Shown: positions 27,646 to 36,945 of the stretch, in pieces
Layout: every line of letters begins with the position of its first letter
Numbering within the stretch: the stretch's first letter is position 1
Assembly (NCBI GenBank): GCA_023444445.1
Contig: JAEXMK010000101.1
Span: 1-43,870 of the forward strand
Reading direction: 5' to 3'
Length of the DNA stretch: 43,870 nucleotides
Source of the DNA: Pseudomonadota bacterium
GTDB lineage: Bacteria > Pseudomonadota > Alphaproteobacteria > Rhizobiales > Rhizobiaceae
Notes under the pieces: model-generated
The model's database searches: none
What the model saw: the letters and a program-made list of their open reading frames with translations, nothing else
Told to the model about the DNA's origin: nothing
Program-made: the position numbers and the translations under genes

Positions 27646-27793
27646 AATTGGCGACGATCACGGCCAGTTTATTTGCAGGCCTTGCTGCCGGAAGGCAATT
27701 TAGGCCGCCAAAAGACAGTTTTGGCACCTGAACCATACAGTATAGTGGTTTGGTTCCTGGGAAATTCCCCAAAAATATCGAAGGCAGATTTTG

Positions 27794-28609
27794 ATGCGGG
27801 CAATGAAGGTAATTCTGGCTGGTGTGGCCATGGTCTCGGTTCTGGCAGCGACGCCGGTTATGGCGGCGCAGTGCGGCAACACTTCGGCAGGCTTCGATGC
27901 CTGGGTCAGCGCCTTCAAGCAGGAAGCGGCGGGCCGCGGCGTCAGCGCCTCGGTGCTCGACCGTGCCTTCTCCGGCGTCTCCTACAATCAGGCGACCATC
28001 CGCGCCGATCGCGGCCAGCACAGCTTCAAGCTGTCCTTCGAACAGTTCATGCAGAAGCGCGGCGGTCAGGCGATCATTTCGCGCGGCAAGACCATGAAGA
28101 AGAACAATGCTGCTCTTTTCGCCTCCATCGAGAAAGCTTACGGCGTTCCGGCTGGCCCGCTTCTGGCCATCTGGGGCATGGAAACCGGCTTCGGCGGCTT
28201 CATGGGCAACCAGCACACGCTTTCCGCCGTGGCGACGCTTTCCTTCGACTGCCGTCGTTCGGATTATTTCACCGAGCAGCTTTATGCAGCTCTGAAGCTC
28301 GTCGGCAGCGGTTCGCTGAATGTCAATGCCAAGGGTGCCGCCCATGGTGAAATCGGCCAGACGCAGTTTCTGCCGCTGAACGTCGTGCGTTACGGCGTGG
28401 ATTTCGACCGCGACGGCCGCATCGATCTGGTCGGTTCGCGTGCCGATGCGCTGGCCTCCACCGCAAACTTCCTTGTCGGCCATGGCTGGCAGCGTGGTGC
28501 CGGTTATCAGCAGGGACAGGCGAATTACGCGGCCATTCAGGGCTGGAACGCCGCAAGCGTCTACCAGCAGGCGATTGCGTTTATCGGCAAGGCGATCGAC
28601 GGCCAATAA
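27794..28609 (+). CDS. Lytic murein transglycosylase, MltB-like
   Basis: This 271-residue periplasmic enzyme has a Sec signal peptide (about 1-25: MRAMKVILAGVAMVSVLAAT, cleavage near VMAA/Q). The catalytic glutamate is E130 in LLAIWGMETGFGGFMGN, and the MltB-type second motif is GEIGQTQFLPLNVVRYGVDF (about 188-207). It cleaves the MurNAc-GlcNAc bond to form 1,6-anhydro ends during wall remodelling. No lipobox is visible, so it is likely soluble. It starts at ATG 27794; a TTG just before and an ATG at 27803 are alternatives. It lacks a peptidoglycan-binding domain, as do many rhizobial homologues. Confidence 0.91.
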   Translation: MRAMKVILAGVAMVSVLAATPVMAAQCGNTSAGFDAWVSAFKQEAAGRGVSASVLDRAFSGVSYNQATIRADRGQHSFKLSFEQFMQKRGGQAIISRGKTMKKNNAALFASIEKAYGVPAGPLLAIWGMETGFGGFMGNQHTLSAVATLSFDCRRSDYFTEQLYAALKLVGSGSLNVNAKGAAHGEIGQTQFLPLNVVRYGVDFDRDGRIDLVGSRADALASTANFLVGHGWQRGAGYQQGQANYAAIQGWNAASVYQQAIAFIGKAIDGQ

Positions 28610-28643
28610 GGCTGCTTTCCACGCGCGAATTCCCACTTCAGTC

Positions 28644-28747
28644 ATGCCGGACTTGATCCGGCATCCAGTCACGGCGCGTCCGCGCCGTGAAAGAGTCTTT
28701 GGCGATCAGGGACTTGATCGCGCTGGACCCCGGATCCAGTCCGGGGT
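28644..28747. repeat. Mosaic of four adjacent palindromes
   Basis: Four perfect inverted repeats stand in a row: ATGCCGGA-cttga-TCCGGCAT (28644-28664), CACGGCGCG-tc-CGCGCCGTG (28670-28689), CGATCA-N6-TGATCG (28703-28720) and ACCCCGGA-tccag-TCCGGGGT (28727-28747). They fill the gap between two convergent genes. The units GACTTGATCCGGCATCCAG and CTGGACCCCGGATCCAGTC are of the dispersed kind common in rhizobial genomes. They may serve as a folded 3' end for both flanking transcripts. Confidence 0.8.
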
Positions 28748-28786
28748 GACGAGCGTTGAATTTGGCCGGTAGCTGTTACCTGCCAA

Positions 28787-29428
28787 TCACAGATCGGGGC
28801 GGCGGAAGTCGCCCGTTTTGCCGTCCATCACCCACAATTCGCCGGTCGAAATATCGAACCATGCGCCGTGCAGCTTCACCTTGCCGGCGGTTTCCTGCGC
28901 CTTGACGAAGGGGAAACCACGCAGGTTGGCGATGGAGTTGCGGATGGAAACGCGTTCCAGTGCCGTCTGCCGCTCGGACGCGGTCATGACGTCGTTGCTC
29001 TGGATTTGCGAGGCGGCCGACTTGACCATGTTCATCCATTTGCCAATGAAATCACCGGGAGACAGCGGCTCGAGATTGGGGTCGAGAGCAGCCTGAATGC
29101 CACCGCAGCGGCCGTGGCCCATGACGACGATATCCTTCACCTTCAGAACCTGTACGGCATATTCGATGGCCGCGGAGGTGGCGTGGTACTGGCCATCGGG
29201 CTCGAAAGGCGGCACCATGTTGGCGACGTTGCGGACGACGAAAAGTTCTCCCGGTCCGCAGTCGAAAATGGTTTCCGGCGCCGAACGGGAGTCGCAACAG
29301 GCAATGAACAGGGTCTGCGGTTTCTGTCCGGTCTCGGCCAGAACGCGATATCTTTCGCGTTCGTCGATATAACGACCGCTCATGAAGTTCTTGTAGCCGT
29401 TGAGAAGGTTTTCCGGAAAATCTTTCAT
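28787..29428 (-). CDS. Beta-carbonic anhydrase
   Basis: This 213-residue zinc enzyme interconverts CO2 and bicarbonate. Zinc and catalytic residues are C44, D46 and R48 in IACCDSRS (CxDSR), and H105 and C108 in VVMGHGRCGG. The family stretch ELFVVRNVANMVPP follows the first motif. It is cytosolic, with no signal peptide. The length fits plant-type beta enzymes. It starts at ATG 29428. It stands alone, convergent with the transglycosylase gene across the palindrome mosaic. Nothing is unusual. Confidence 0.95.
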   Translation of the reverse strand: MKDFPENLLNGYKNFMSGRYIDERERYRVLAETGQKPQTLFIACCDSRSAPETIFDCGPGELFVVRNVANMVPPFEPDGQYHATSAAIEYAVQVLKVKDIVVMGHGRCGGIQAALDPNLEPLSPGDFIGKWMNMVKSAASQIQSNDVMTASERQTALERVSIRNSIANLRGFPFVKAQETAGKVKLHGAWFDISTGELWVMDGKTGDFRRPDL

Positions 29429-29599
29429 CTATCGCAGTACCGTTGTGCTTGGACCAAGATCAAGAGAAGAACTCGGCGCGTTGAAGACCAATCCTATGGG
29501 GTGTTTTCGCTTTCAAGCCGCAAAACCATCCCAACTCCTTGCTTGCCGCATTTCCGGGAGGAAAACCGAGGGTCACTTTTCCTGGAAACGCTGTAGCCG

Positions 29600-30475
29600 C
29601 TATTTGCGCTTGCTGCGCGAAGGATGCAAGAGATGACGCATCTGCACCATGGCCATGGGTGTGGAGAGACTTGAAGAGTCGGTCTCCAGCGTCAGTTCGT
29701 TCATCTCGCGTTTTTTCGTCCGCGCCAGAATTTCAAACACGCTGGCGGTTGCCAGCTGCAGCGCCTTTTCATCATCCAGACCTTCCAGCAGGCGGGCAAG
29801 GAACAGCGCCGACATCAGGTCGCCGAGGCCGTTCGGTGCATTCTCGATAGCGCGGTGTTCGGCGAGAAGCGCATGGCGGCCGCTGAGGTAAAGATTGCCG
29901 GTGCCGCCCGTCATCATCGGTACCGCCGAGGTGACCAGCATTTTTGGCGGGCCGAGGGCAAGCGCGGCGTCCATGATGGCATTGTTGGTCTCAAGTTCCG
30001 CGCCGCTCATCCAGGCCAGTTCGTAACGGTTCGGCGTCGCGACGGTCGCAAGCGGAATGAGTTCGTCGCGGATGGCTTCGGCGGTCTCAAGGGGAATATA
30101 AAGGCCGCCGAGATCACCCATGACCGGGTCGCAGGCGTAAATCAGCGCCGGGTTCTTTTCCTTCAGATTTCGGATCAGCCTTGCGGTGGAGCGCACCTGC
30201 GCGGCGCTGCCGAAATAACCGGTCAGGACAGCCTTGACCTCGCCGATCCATTTGGTGTTTTCGAGATCGGTCATGGCCTTGTCGAAATCGTCGTCCTGAA
30301 AGCGCATGCGGGTGGACGGGCCGTGGCCGGGGTGCCAGGGCATGACGATGGTAGGCACCGCCCAGACGGGATAACCCAGCGTCTCCAGTGCAAACACGGC
30401 TGCCCGGTTGCCGACCGATCCACGCATGACGTGGCTGGAAATGACGATGACGGCGCCCTGTGTATTTTCCTGCAT
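29600..30475 (-). CDS. pdxY: Pyridoxal kinase PdxY-like
   Basis: This 291-residue ribokinase-superfamily kinase phosphorylates pyridoxal (vitamin B6 salvage). Motifs are VIVISSHVMRGSVGNRAAVF (about 10-29, the family's SxxVxxGxVGN motif), LTGYFGSA, YACDPVMGD (about 130-138), TPNRYELAWMSG, and the anion-hole region NGLGDLMSALFLARLLEG. There the usual GTGD glycine-threonine pair reads NGLGD, as in many PdxY. The frame is open to 30559, but the ATG at 30475 is preferred for family length and an AGAAGG site. It is divergent from cls, with a 246-bp gap (30476-30721) in which no clear promoter boxes were seen. Confidence 0.92.
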   Translation of the reverse strand: MQENTQGAVIVISSHVMRGSVGNRAAVFALETLGYPVWAVPTIVMPWHPGHGPSTRMRFQDDDFDKAMTDLENTKWIGEVKAVLTGYFGSAAQVRSTARLIRNLKEKNPALIYACDPVMGDLGGLYIPLETAEAIRDELIPLATVATPNRYELAWMSGAELETNNAIMDAALALGPPKMLVTSAVPMMTGGTGNLYLSGRHALLAEHRAIENAPNGLGDLMSALFLARLLEGLDDEKALQLATASVFEILARTKKREMNELTLETDSSSLSTPMAMVQMRHLLHPSRSKRK

Positions 30476-30721
30476 CACGGCCTTCTTGCTTTCAAATGCC
30501 GCAGAGGCCCGCAAGTGCCCCTGCCAGAGATCGAGATGCGCTCTCATGACATATCGCAAGGCCGGTTTCCACCGTTAATCCCGCAAGGGTCTGTCCCGCT
30601 AAAGCATGGCGTGATGCTCGTTTCGTTGCGGGATTGCAGAAGTAGTCCATATTTTTGTTTGCGTATCGGGTTCTCCGAAAACCGCGTTACACTTTTTGAG
30701 CCGATGCCCTATAGTTGCATC

Positions 30722-32182
30722 ATGCTCGATCTCGTCATTGCCTATTGGCCGCATATCCTTGCCGTTCTCTCCATCCTGATGGGAACCGTGGCGGCCGTGC
30801 ATGCCACGATGACGAAGGAGGAAGTGCGTTCCGCGCTGGGCTGGGTGGGCGTCATCGTGCTGTCGCCGATCGTCGGCGCGGTTATCTACGCCATTGCCGG
30901 CATCAACCGCATTCGCCGTTCGAACATCACGCAGCAGCGGTCCTTTATGCTGGACGAGATCATGGATCGCGTGGCGCGTTTCGATGCGGACGCGGAACTG
31001 GTCGCCACCCGGTTTGGCCGTCGTTTCGAGGCCATGAAGACCCTGGGCGACCGGGTGACGCGACACGCGCTGACAACAGGCAATACCATCGAGCCGCTGG
31101 TGACCGGGGACACCGCTTATGCCGCGATGCTGGAGGCGATCGGGGAGGCAAAGCGGTCGATCATTCTCGAAACATATATTTTCGACAATGACAGAATCGG
31201 CGCCCGCTTCGTTGCGGCGCTTGAGCAGGCAAAACTGCGCGGCGTGGAGGTGAGGGTGCTCATCGATGCCGTGGGTGCGCGATATTCGGTGCCGAGCATC
31301 CTGCCGACGCTGCGGGAAAAGGGCATCGTTGCCAATGTCTTCAACGGAAATGTCATCATGGGGCTGCGGCTGCCCTATGCCAATCTGCGCACCCACCGCA
31401 AGATACTCGTGGTGGACGGTCGCGTCGTGTTTAGCGGCGGCATGAATATCCGCGAGGGTTTCACACTGGAATTCGGTGGTGACAAGCAATCCCACGACAC
31501 GCATTTCAAGATCACCGGGCCGGTGGTCTCTGATTTTTTTTCCATCGCGGCGGAGGACTGGCGTTTCACGACGAAGGAACTGCTGGACACGCCGGTCTGG
31601 GATATCGCCATTCCCGATGGTGTGCCGGGATCGCAGATCGTGGCGCGCGTTTCCTCCTCGGGACCGGATAAAAGCATCGAGACCAGTCACAAGATGCTAA
31701 TGGGCGCGTTTTCCGTCGCCCGTTCCTCCATTCTCATCATGTCGCCCTATTTTCTCCCCGATCGGGAGCTTATCTCGGCACTCATTACCGCAGCAAGGCG
31801 GGGAGTTGTTGTCGATATCATCGTGCCCAAAAGTAACAATCTGGTGCTTGTCGACAGGGCAATGACGGCGCAGTTCGACCAGATGTTGAGGAATTATTGC
31901 CGCATCTGGCGGGCGACGGGGGCTTTCAACCATTCCAAGCTTCTGGTGATCGACGAACGCTGGAGCTACATTGGCTCCTCCAATCTCGATCCGCGGTCGC
32001 TGCGGTTGAACTTTGAGATCGATCTCGAAGTTATGGATGAAGAATTCGCCGGGGCGATCGGAGATCGTATCCGGGATGCGCGTGCAACCGCCTTGCCCGT
32101 GCGGCTCAGCGAACTGAATGCGCGGCCATTCGTTGTCCGTTTCGTGGAGCGCGTCCTGTGGCTCGCTTCGCCTTATCTTTAG
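30722..32182 (+). CDS. cls: Cardiolipin synthase (phospholipase D family)
   Basis: This 486-residue inner-membrane enzyme has two N-terminal helices (about 3-28 and 40-62), then two HKD catalytic motifs: H225-R-K227...D232 (THRKILVVDGRVVFSGGMN) and H404-S-K406...D411 (NHSKLLVIDERWSYIGSSN). It joins two phosphatidylglycerols into cardiolipin plus glycerol. It starts at ATG 30722; another in-frame ATG at 30704 is possible, and neither has a strong ribosome site. The reading frame is open for 290 codons further upstream, but that part is antisense to pdxY and was rejected. The EEP-family gene follows after 49 bases. Confidence 0.95.
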   Translation: MLDLVIAYWPHILAVLSILMGTVAAVHATMTKEEVRSALGWVGVIVLSPIVGAVIYAIAGINRIRRSNITQQRSFMLDEIMDRVARFDADAELVATRFGRRFEAMKTLGDRVTRHALTTGNTIEPLVTGDTAYAAMLEAIGEAKRSIILETYIFDNDRIGARFVAALEQAKLRGVEVRVLIDAVGARYSVPSILPTLREKGIVANVFNGNVIMGLRLPYANLRTHRKILVVDGRVVFSGGMNIREGFTLEFGGDKQSHDTHFKITGPVVSDFFSIAAEDWRFTTKELLDTPVWDIAIPDGVPGSQIVARVSSSGPDKSIETSHKMLMGAFSVARSSILIMSPYFLPDRELISALITAARRGVVVDIIVPKSNNLVLVDRAMTAQFDQMLRNYCRIWRATGAFNHSKLLVIDERWSYIGSSNLDPRSLRLNFEIDLEVMDEEFAGAIGDRIRDARATALPVRLSELNARPFVVRFVERVLWLASPYL

Positions 32183-32231
32183 AGTGCGGTGCGCCCGACA
32201 GGACGCCCCGTGAGACCGGAGGCATGAACGC

Positions 32232-33077
32232 GTGAAAAAGAACGGTTTGCTGGATGATGAAAAAACGGCCTTGACGAAAAACACCAGCCTGTCCGCCTTC
32301 GTCATGCAGTCGCTGCGCGACCGCCGCCAGCGCCAGAATGCGGCGCCGCTGACGAAAGACCATTCCTTTCCGGTCATCGCCTCCTACAATGTGCATAAAT
32401 GCGTCGGCCGCGACCGCAAGTTCGATCCCGATCGTACCAGCCGCGTCATTCAGGAAATCGGTGCCGACATTATTGCCCTTCAGGAAGCGGACAGCCGCTT
32501 CGGCGAGCGCACCGGCCTGCTCGATCTCGCGCGGCTGGAGCGGGAAAGCGGCCTCGTTCCCGTGCCTGTCCAGGCCGGCGTGAAAGCCCATGGCTGGCAC
32601 GGTAATGTCGTGCTGTTCAAGGAAGGCGCGGTCAGGGATGTGCATACGCTGAAATTGCCGGGGCTGGAGCCGCGCGGCGCACTCGTCGTGGAACTGGATC
32701 TGAAAAGCGGCGGCACGCTGAGGGTCATCGCCGCCCATTTCGGGCTTCTCAGACATTCCCGGGCCCAGCAGGCAAAAGCGTTGATCAGCCTTCTCGAAGC
32801 GCGCGATGAATGCGCGACCGTTCTCATGGGAGATCTGAACGAATGGCGTCTGGGCAACGGTTCGTCGCTCAATACGTTCCGGGATGCTTTTGGCGCTTTG
32901 CCGCCGGCGGTGCCGAGTTTTCCGTCCAACCTGCCGGTGCTGGCGCTCGACAGGATCATCGCCAATCGGGAAGGGCTGATCGAGCAGGTTGAGGCGCATG
33001 ATAGCGCGCTGGCGCGCATCGCCTCGGATCACCTGCCGCTGAAGGCCGCGGTGCGGACCGACCTGCTTCCGGCCTGA
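32232..33077 (+). CDS. Endonuclease/exonuclease/phosphatase-family protein (YbhP-like)
   Basis: This 281-residue EEP-fold metallo-hydrolase has visible catalytic motifs: IASYNVHKCVGRD (about 49-61), ALQEAD (about 82-87, metal Glu), HFGLLRHSRAQQAKAL, MGDLNEWRLG (about 198-207) and the C-terminal SDHLPLKA (about 265-272). Substrates in this fold range from DNA to phosphoinositides. The link to cls mirrors the ybhP-clsB pair of E. coli, so a phospholipid role is possible. It starts at GTG 32232 with GGAGG about 9 bases upstream. It has no signal peptide or membrane helix. Confidence 0.88.
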   Translation: MKKNGLLDDEKTALTKNTSLSAFVMQSLRDRRQRQNAAPLTKDHSFPVIASYNVHKCVGRDRKFDPDRTSRVIQEIGADIIALQEADSRFGERTGLLDLARLERESGLVPVPVQAGVKAHGWHGNVVLFKEGAVRDVHTLKLPGLEPRGALVVELDLKSGGTLRVIAAHFGLLRHSRAQQAKALISLLEARDECATVLMGDLNEWRLGNGSSLNTFRDAFGALPPAVPSFPSNLPVLALDRIIANREGLIEQVEAHDSALARIASDHLPLKAAVRTDLLPA

Positions 33078-33134
33078 TCCCGCCGCCGATAATATGCCGC
33101 AAGCACGAGATAAGACCCGGCAGGGGCAAAGCCG

Positions 33135-33329
33135 TTACGCCACCGTCAGGTGGCTGCGCGAACGAGCCTCCAGCAACGATGTGCGAATGGCTTCCATCAG
33201 CCGCTCACGGTTGTTTCTGGTTTTGCTTCTGTCAAGGTTCTGCGCGGAAAGCGCCAGATCAAGACCCTCATGCATCACGATCGAATAGGCAACAGTCGTT
33301 GCCCAGTTTTCGTATTCCTGCTCCATCAT
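33135..33329 (-). CDS. Small hypothetical protein
   Basis: This 64-residue frame was not recognised. It is mostly helical-looking and charged (LALSAQNLDRSKTRNNRERL, EAIRTSLLEARSRSH), with no signal peptide, cysteine or membrane segment. Its start (ATG 33329 or 33326) has AGGGG about 9 bases upstream, and codon choice resembles its neighbours. It lies alone in the 540-bp gap after the EEP gene. The AT-rich part 33330-33550 upstream of it holds nothing else I can name and probably contains its promoter. Confidence 0.5.
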   Translation of the reverse strand: MMEQEYENWATTVAYSIVMHEGLDLALSAQNLDRSKTRNNRERLMEAIRTSLLEARSRSHLTVA

Positions 33330-33552
33330 GCAGCCCCTGAACTAAATCATATAGTCCGAATCACTTTGTTCCCCAAAATTACCACAAAATACAAAGCATA
33401 AAATAGAGTTGTTTGTTCAGTCTCCTGTTGTCTTTGGCATCTATATTGATTTTTGGCATTTTTAGCCCGATCTAATATGTATAGGTATTCCAGTTAAGCA
33501 TTTGAAACTGATTCAACTTCAGAGAGGGGCATATACATCTTCCGATATAAAA

Positions 33553-33578
33553 CGCCGCGCATCTGATGATGCGCGGCG
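33553..33578 (-). terminator. Terminator of the RND efflux operon
   Basis: CGCCGCGCATC-tgat-GATGCGCGGCG has perfect 11-bp arms. On the minus strand it is followed by TTTTAT, and it lies 40 bases after the pump gene stop (33618). Confidence 0.9.
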
Positions 33579-33617
33579 GACTTACTTCGAAGGTGGCGGT
33601 GGATGGGAGGAGAGGGT

Positions 33618-36600
33618 TCAGCCGGCCTTTTCGAGCTTGTAGTCCGAATTGGCCGGTTCTTCTCGGCTGTGCTGGATGAGCGGACGATTGCCCGCCAGTT
33701 TGCGCACCAGCACGTAGAAGACCGGTGTCATGAAGATGCCGAAGAACGTCACGCCGATCATGCCGGAGAAGACCGCGACACCCATGGCGGCGCGCATTTC
33801 CGCACCTGCACCTGTCGAGACGACCAGCGGCACCACGCCCATGATGAAGGCGAGCGAGGTCATCAGGATCGGGCGAAGGCGAAGACGGCTTGCCTCGATG
33901 GCCGCCTGAACCGGCGTTCGTCCCTCGAATTCGAGTTCCCGGGCGAATTCCACGATCAGGATCGCGTTTTTCGCCGAGAGACCCACAAGGACGACAAGGC
34001 CGATCTGCGTAAAGATGTTGTTGTCCCCTCCTGTCAGCCAGACGCCCGTGAGAGCTGCAAGCACGCCCAAGGGCACGATCAGGATGATCGCGATCGGCAG
34101 GGTCAGGCTTTCATATTGCGCGGCGAGCACGAGATAGACGAGCAGCAGCGCCAGGGGGAAGACCACGATGCTGGAATTGCCGGCGAGAATCTGCTGGTAG
34201 GTCAAATCCGTCCATTCGTAATCGATGCCGGCGGGCAGGGTTTCGGCAAGGATCTTTTCGATCGCCGCCTGCGCCTGACCCGAAGAGAAGCCCGGTGCCG
34301 GTCCACCGTTGATATCGGCTGCGAGGAAGCCGTTATAACGGTTGGTGCGCTCCGGTCCCGTCGTTGCATCCACCTTCAAGAGCGTCGACAGCGGGATCAT
34401 CTGACCCGTAGCGGAGCGAACCTTCAGGCGGCCAATATCTTCGGCATGGGCGCGGAATTGCGAATCCGCCTGCACACGGACGCTGTATGTGCGACCGAAG
34501 GCATTGAAGTCATTGACGTAGAGCGAGCCGAGATAAATCTGCAGCGTCTGGAAAACGTCGCTGACGGAGACGCCCAGCTGTTCCGCCTTGGCGCGGTCGA
34601 GATCGGCGAAGAGCTGCGGCACGTTGATCTGGTAGCTGGAGAAGATGCCCGCCAGCTCCGGTGTCTGATAGGCCTTGCCGATCACGGCTTTCGCCGCGTC
34701 GTCCAGCGTCTGGTAGCCGTAACCGGCGCGGTCTTCGATCTGCAGCTTGAAGCCGCCTGTCTGGCCGAGACCGTTGACCGGCGGCGGCGGGAACATGGCA
34801 ATGAAGGCGTCCTGAATGCCGGCAAACTTCTGGTTCAGCTGCATGGCGATGGCGCCACCGGAGAGTTCCGGTGTCTTGCGCTCTTCGAAGTCATCGAGAA
34901 CCGCAAAGACGATGCCGGAGTTGGAGCCGATGGTAAAGCCGTTGATCGACAGGCCGGGGAAGGCGATGGCGTGGCTGACGCCGGGCGTTTCCATGGCGAT
35001 AGCGCTCATCCGCTTGATGACGTTTTCGGTGCGGTCGAGCGTTGCGCCATCGGGAAGCTGGGCGAAACCGATCAGATACTGCTTGTCCTGCGCGGGGACG
35101 AAGCCGCTTGGGACAGTCGTGAACATGCCGTAGGTGGCAGCCACCAGCGCCATGTAAACGATCATGACGAGGCTCTTGCGCGTCACCAGTCCACCGACAG
35201 TCTTGCCGTAGCCGTTCGAGGCCGCGCCGAAGGCACGGTTGAAGCCGCGGAAGAACCAGCCGAAGATCTTGTCCATGAAGCGGGTCAGCCAGTCTTTCGG
35301 CGCGCCGTGCTCCTTTAGCAGCAGGGCTGCAAGAGCTGGTGACAGCGTCAACGAGTTGATGGCCGAAATGACGGTGGAGATGGCAATCGTCAGCGCGAAC
35401 TGCCGGTAGAACTGGCCGGACAGGCCGGAGATGAAGGCAAGCGGCACGAAGACGGCGACCAGAACCAGCGCAATGGCGATGATCGGGCCGGAGACTTCCC
35501 GCATCGCCTTATAGGTGGCGTCACGCGGCGAGAGCCCGTTTTCGATGTTTCGTTCGACGTTTTCAACGACCACGATCGCGTCATCCACCACGATGCCGAT
35601 GGCGAGCACGAGACCGAACAGGGTCAACGCGTTGATGGAGAAGCCGAAGGCATACATGACGGCGAAGGTGCCAATTATCGAGACGGGAACGGCGATCAAC
35701 GGAATGATCGAGGCGCGCCATGTCTGAAGGAAGAGGATGACGACAAGCACCACGAGGCCAACGGCCTCGAGGAGTGTATCGACAACCTTCTCGATGGAGG
35801 AGCGCACGAATTTCGTCGTATCGTAGACGATCTCGTATTTCACGCCATCCGGCATCGCCAATTGCAGATTGTCCATGGTAGCGCGGACATTGTCGGCGAT
35901 TTCGATAGCGTTGGAGCCGGGGGCCTGAAGAACAGCGACAGCCACGGCCGGCTCGCCATCGAGCAGCGAACGCAGCGTGTAGTCTGCTGCTCCGAGTTCG
36001 ATGCGGGCGACATCGCGCAGGCGGGTGATTTCGCCGTTGGCGCCGCTCTTGACGATGATGTTGCCGAATTCTTCCGGCGTCGTCAGACGGCCCTGGGCAT
36101 TGACGTTGAGTTGCAGGTCGACACCGTTCGGGCTTGGTGAAGCGCCGATAACACCGGCGGCGGCCTGCACGTTCTGCTGGCGGATGGCGTCGGAGACGTC
36201 GGCGGCAGCAAGATCGTGTTCGGCCACCTTCTGCGGATCGAGCCAGACGCGCATGGAGTAGTCACCTGCGCCAAAGACCTGAACCTGGCCGACACCTTCG
36301 ATGCGGGCGAGACGATCCTTAACGTTCAGCGTCGCATAGTTGCGCAGATAGGTGATGTCATAGGCGTCGGTCTTCGAGACGAGGTTGACGACCATGATGA
36401 AGTCCGGCGAGCTCTTGACCGTGGTGATGCCGAGCGCGCGCACTTCCGCCGGCAGGCGTGGTTCCGCCTGGGACACACGGTTCTGCACTAGCTGCTGGGC
36501 TTTGTCGGGGTCGGTGCCGAGCTTGAAGGTGACGGTCAGCGTCAGCACGCCGTCCGATGTCGCCTGGCTGCCCATGTAGAGCATGTCCTCGACACCGTTG

Positions 36601-36812
36601 ATCTGTTCTTCGAGCGGCGTTGCAACGGTTTCAGCGATAACGGTCGGGTTCGCACCGGGATAGGTGGCGCGCACGACGACGGATGGCGGAACGACTTCGG
36701 GATATTCCGAAATCGGCAGGGCGCGCATGCCAAGAAGGCCTGCCACCACAATCAGGATCGACAAGACGCCGGCGAATACCGGCCGGTCGACAAAAAATCT
36801 GGAAATATTCAT
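33618..36812 (-). CDS. RND multidrug efflux pump, inner-membrane transporter (AcrB/HAE1 family)
   Basis: This 1064-residue proton-driven drug exporter shows the N-terminal ISRFFVDRPVFAGVLSILIV, GIVVDDAIVVVENVERNIENG-type helix 4 with the essential Asp pair (VVDDAIVVVENV), and VGLSAKNAILIVEFARELE with the helix-10 lysine. It has two large periplasmic domains between helices 1-2 and 7-8. The ATG at 36812 is preferred over the in-frame GTG at 36818 because GGGAG is correctly spaced for it. It is cotranscribed with the adaptor gene (stop at 36946) across 133 bases containing a hairpin. No outer-membrane channel gene is linked. Confidence 0.95.
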   Translation of the reverse strand: MNISRFFVDRPVFAGVLSILIVVAGLLGMRALPISEYPEVVPPSVVVRATYPGANPTVIAETVATPLEEQINGVEDMLYMGSQATSDGVLTLTVTFKLGTDPDKAQQLVQNRVSQAEPRLPAEVRALGITTVKSSPDFIMVVNLVSKTDAYDITYLRNYATLNVKDRLARIEGVGQVQVFGAGDYSMRVWLDPQKVAEHDLAAADVSDAIRQQNVQAAAGVIGASPSPNGVDLQLNVNAQGRLTTPEEFGNIIVKSGANGEITRLRDVARIELGAADYTLRSLLDGEPAVAVAVLQAPGSNAIEIADNVRATMDNLQLAMPDGVKYEIVYDTTKFVRSSIEKVVDTLLEAVGLVVLVVILFLQTWRASIIPLIAVPVSIIGTFAVMYAFGFSINALTLFGLVLAIGIVVDDAIVVVENVERNIENGLSPRDATYKAMREVSGPIIAIALVLVAVFVPLAFISGLSGQFYRQFALTIAISTVISAINSLTLSPALAALLLKEHGAPKDWLTRFMDKIFGWFFRGFNRAFGAASNGYGKTVGGLVTRKSLVMIVYMALVAATYGMFTTVPSGFVPAQDKQYLIGFAQLPDGATLDRTENVIKRMSAIAMETPGVSHAIAFPGLSINGFTIGSNSGIVFAVLDDFEERKTPELSGGAIAMQLNQKFAGIQDAFIAMFPPPPVNGLGQTGGFKLQIEDRAGYGYQTLDDAAKAVIGKAYQTPELAGIFSSYQINVPQLFADLDRAKAEQLGVSVSDVFQTLQIYLGSLYVNDFNAFGRTYSVRVQADSQFRAHAEDIGRLKVRSATGQMIPLSTLLKVDATTGPERTNRYNGFLAADINGGPAPGFSSGQAQAAIEKILAETLPAGIDYEWTDLTYQQILAGNSSIVVFPLALLLVYLVLAAQYESLTLPIAIILIVPLGVLAALTGVWLTGGDNNIFTQIGLVVLVGLSAKNAILIVEFARELEFEGRTPVQAAIEASRLRLRPILMTSLAFIMGVVPLVVSTGAGAEMRAAMGVAVFSGMIGVTFFGIFMTPVFYVLVRKLAGNRPLIQHSREEPANSDYKLEKAG

Positions 36813-36855
36813 ATCCACTCCCTCTCCGGGTATATTTTGGAATGCAAAGGCCGCT

Positions 36856-36877
36856 CCGGCGGCAATCCTGCCGCCGG
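36856..36877. repeat. Hairpin between the adaptor and pump genes
   Basis: CCGGCGGCA-atcc-TGCCGCCGG is a perfect 9-bp stem inside the 133-bp intercistronic space. No T-run follows in either direction, so it may be an mRNA processing or stability element rather than a terminator. Confidence 0.6.
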
Positions 36878-36945
36878 TGAAGGCCGGTTCTGTCTGAATG
36901 CGCGTCTCGCGAAAGTGCGGGACGCTTACTGATCAAAGAGGTGGG

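Noticed and set aside
29855..30721. Open frame of about 290 codons continuing upstream of cls
   Set aside because: It lies antisense to pdxY, has no family resemblance and is an artefact of GC-rich codon bias. Cardiolipin synthase begins at the MLDLVIAYWP segment.
33603..35318. 571-codon plus-strand frame opposite the RND pump
   Set aside because: It is a shadow of the pump gene: His/Arg/Asp-rich low-information translation with no domain, while the minus strand encodes clear RND motifs.
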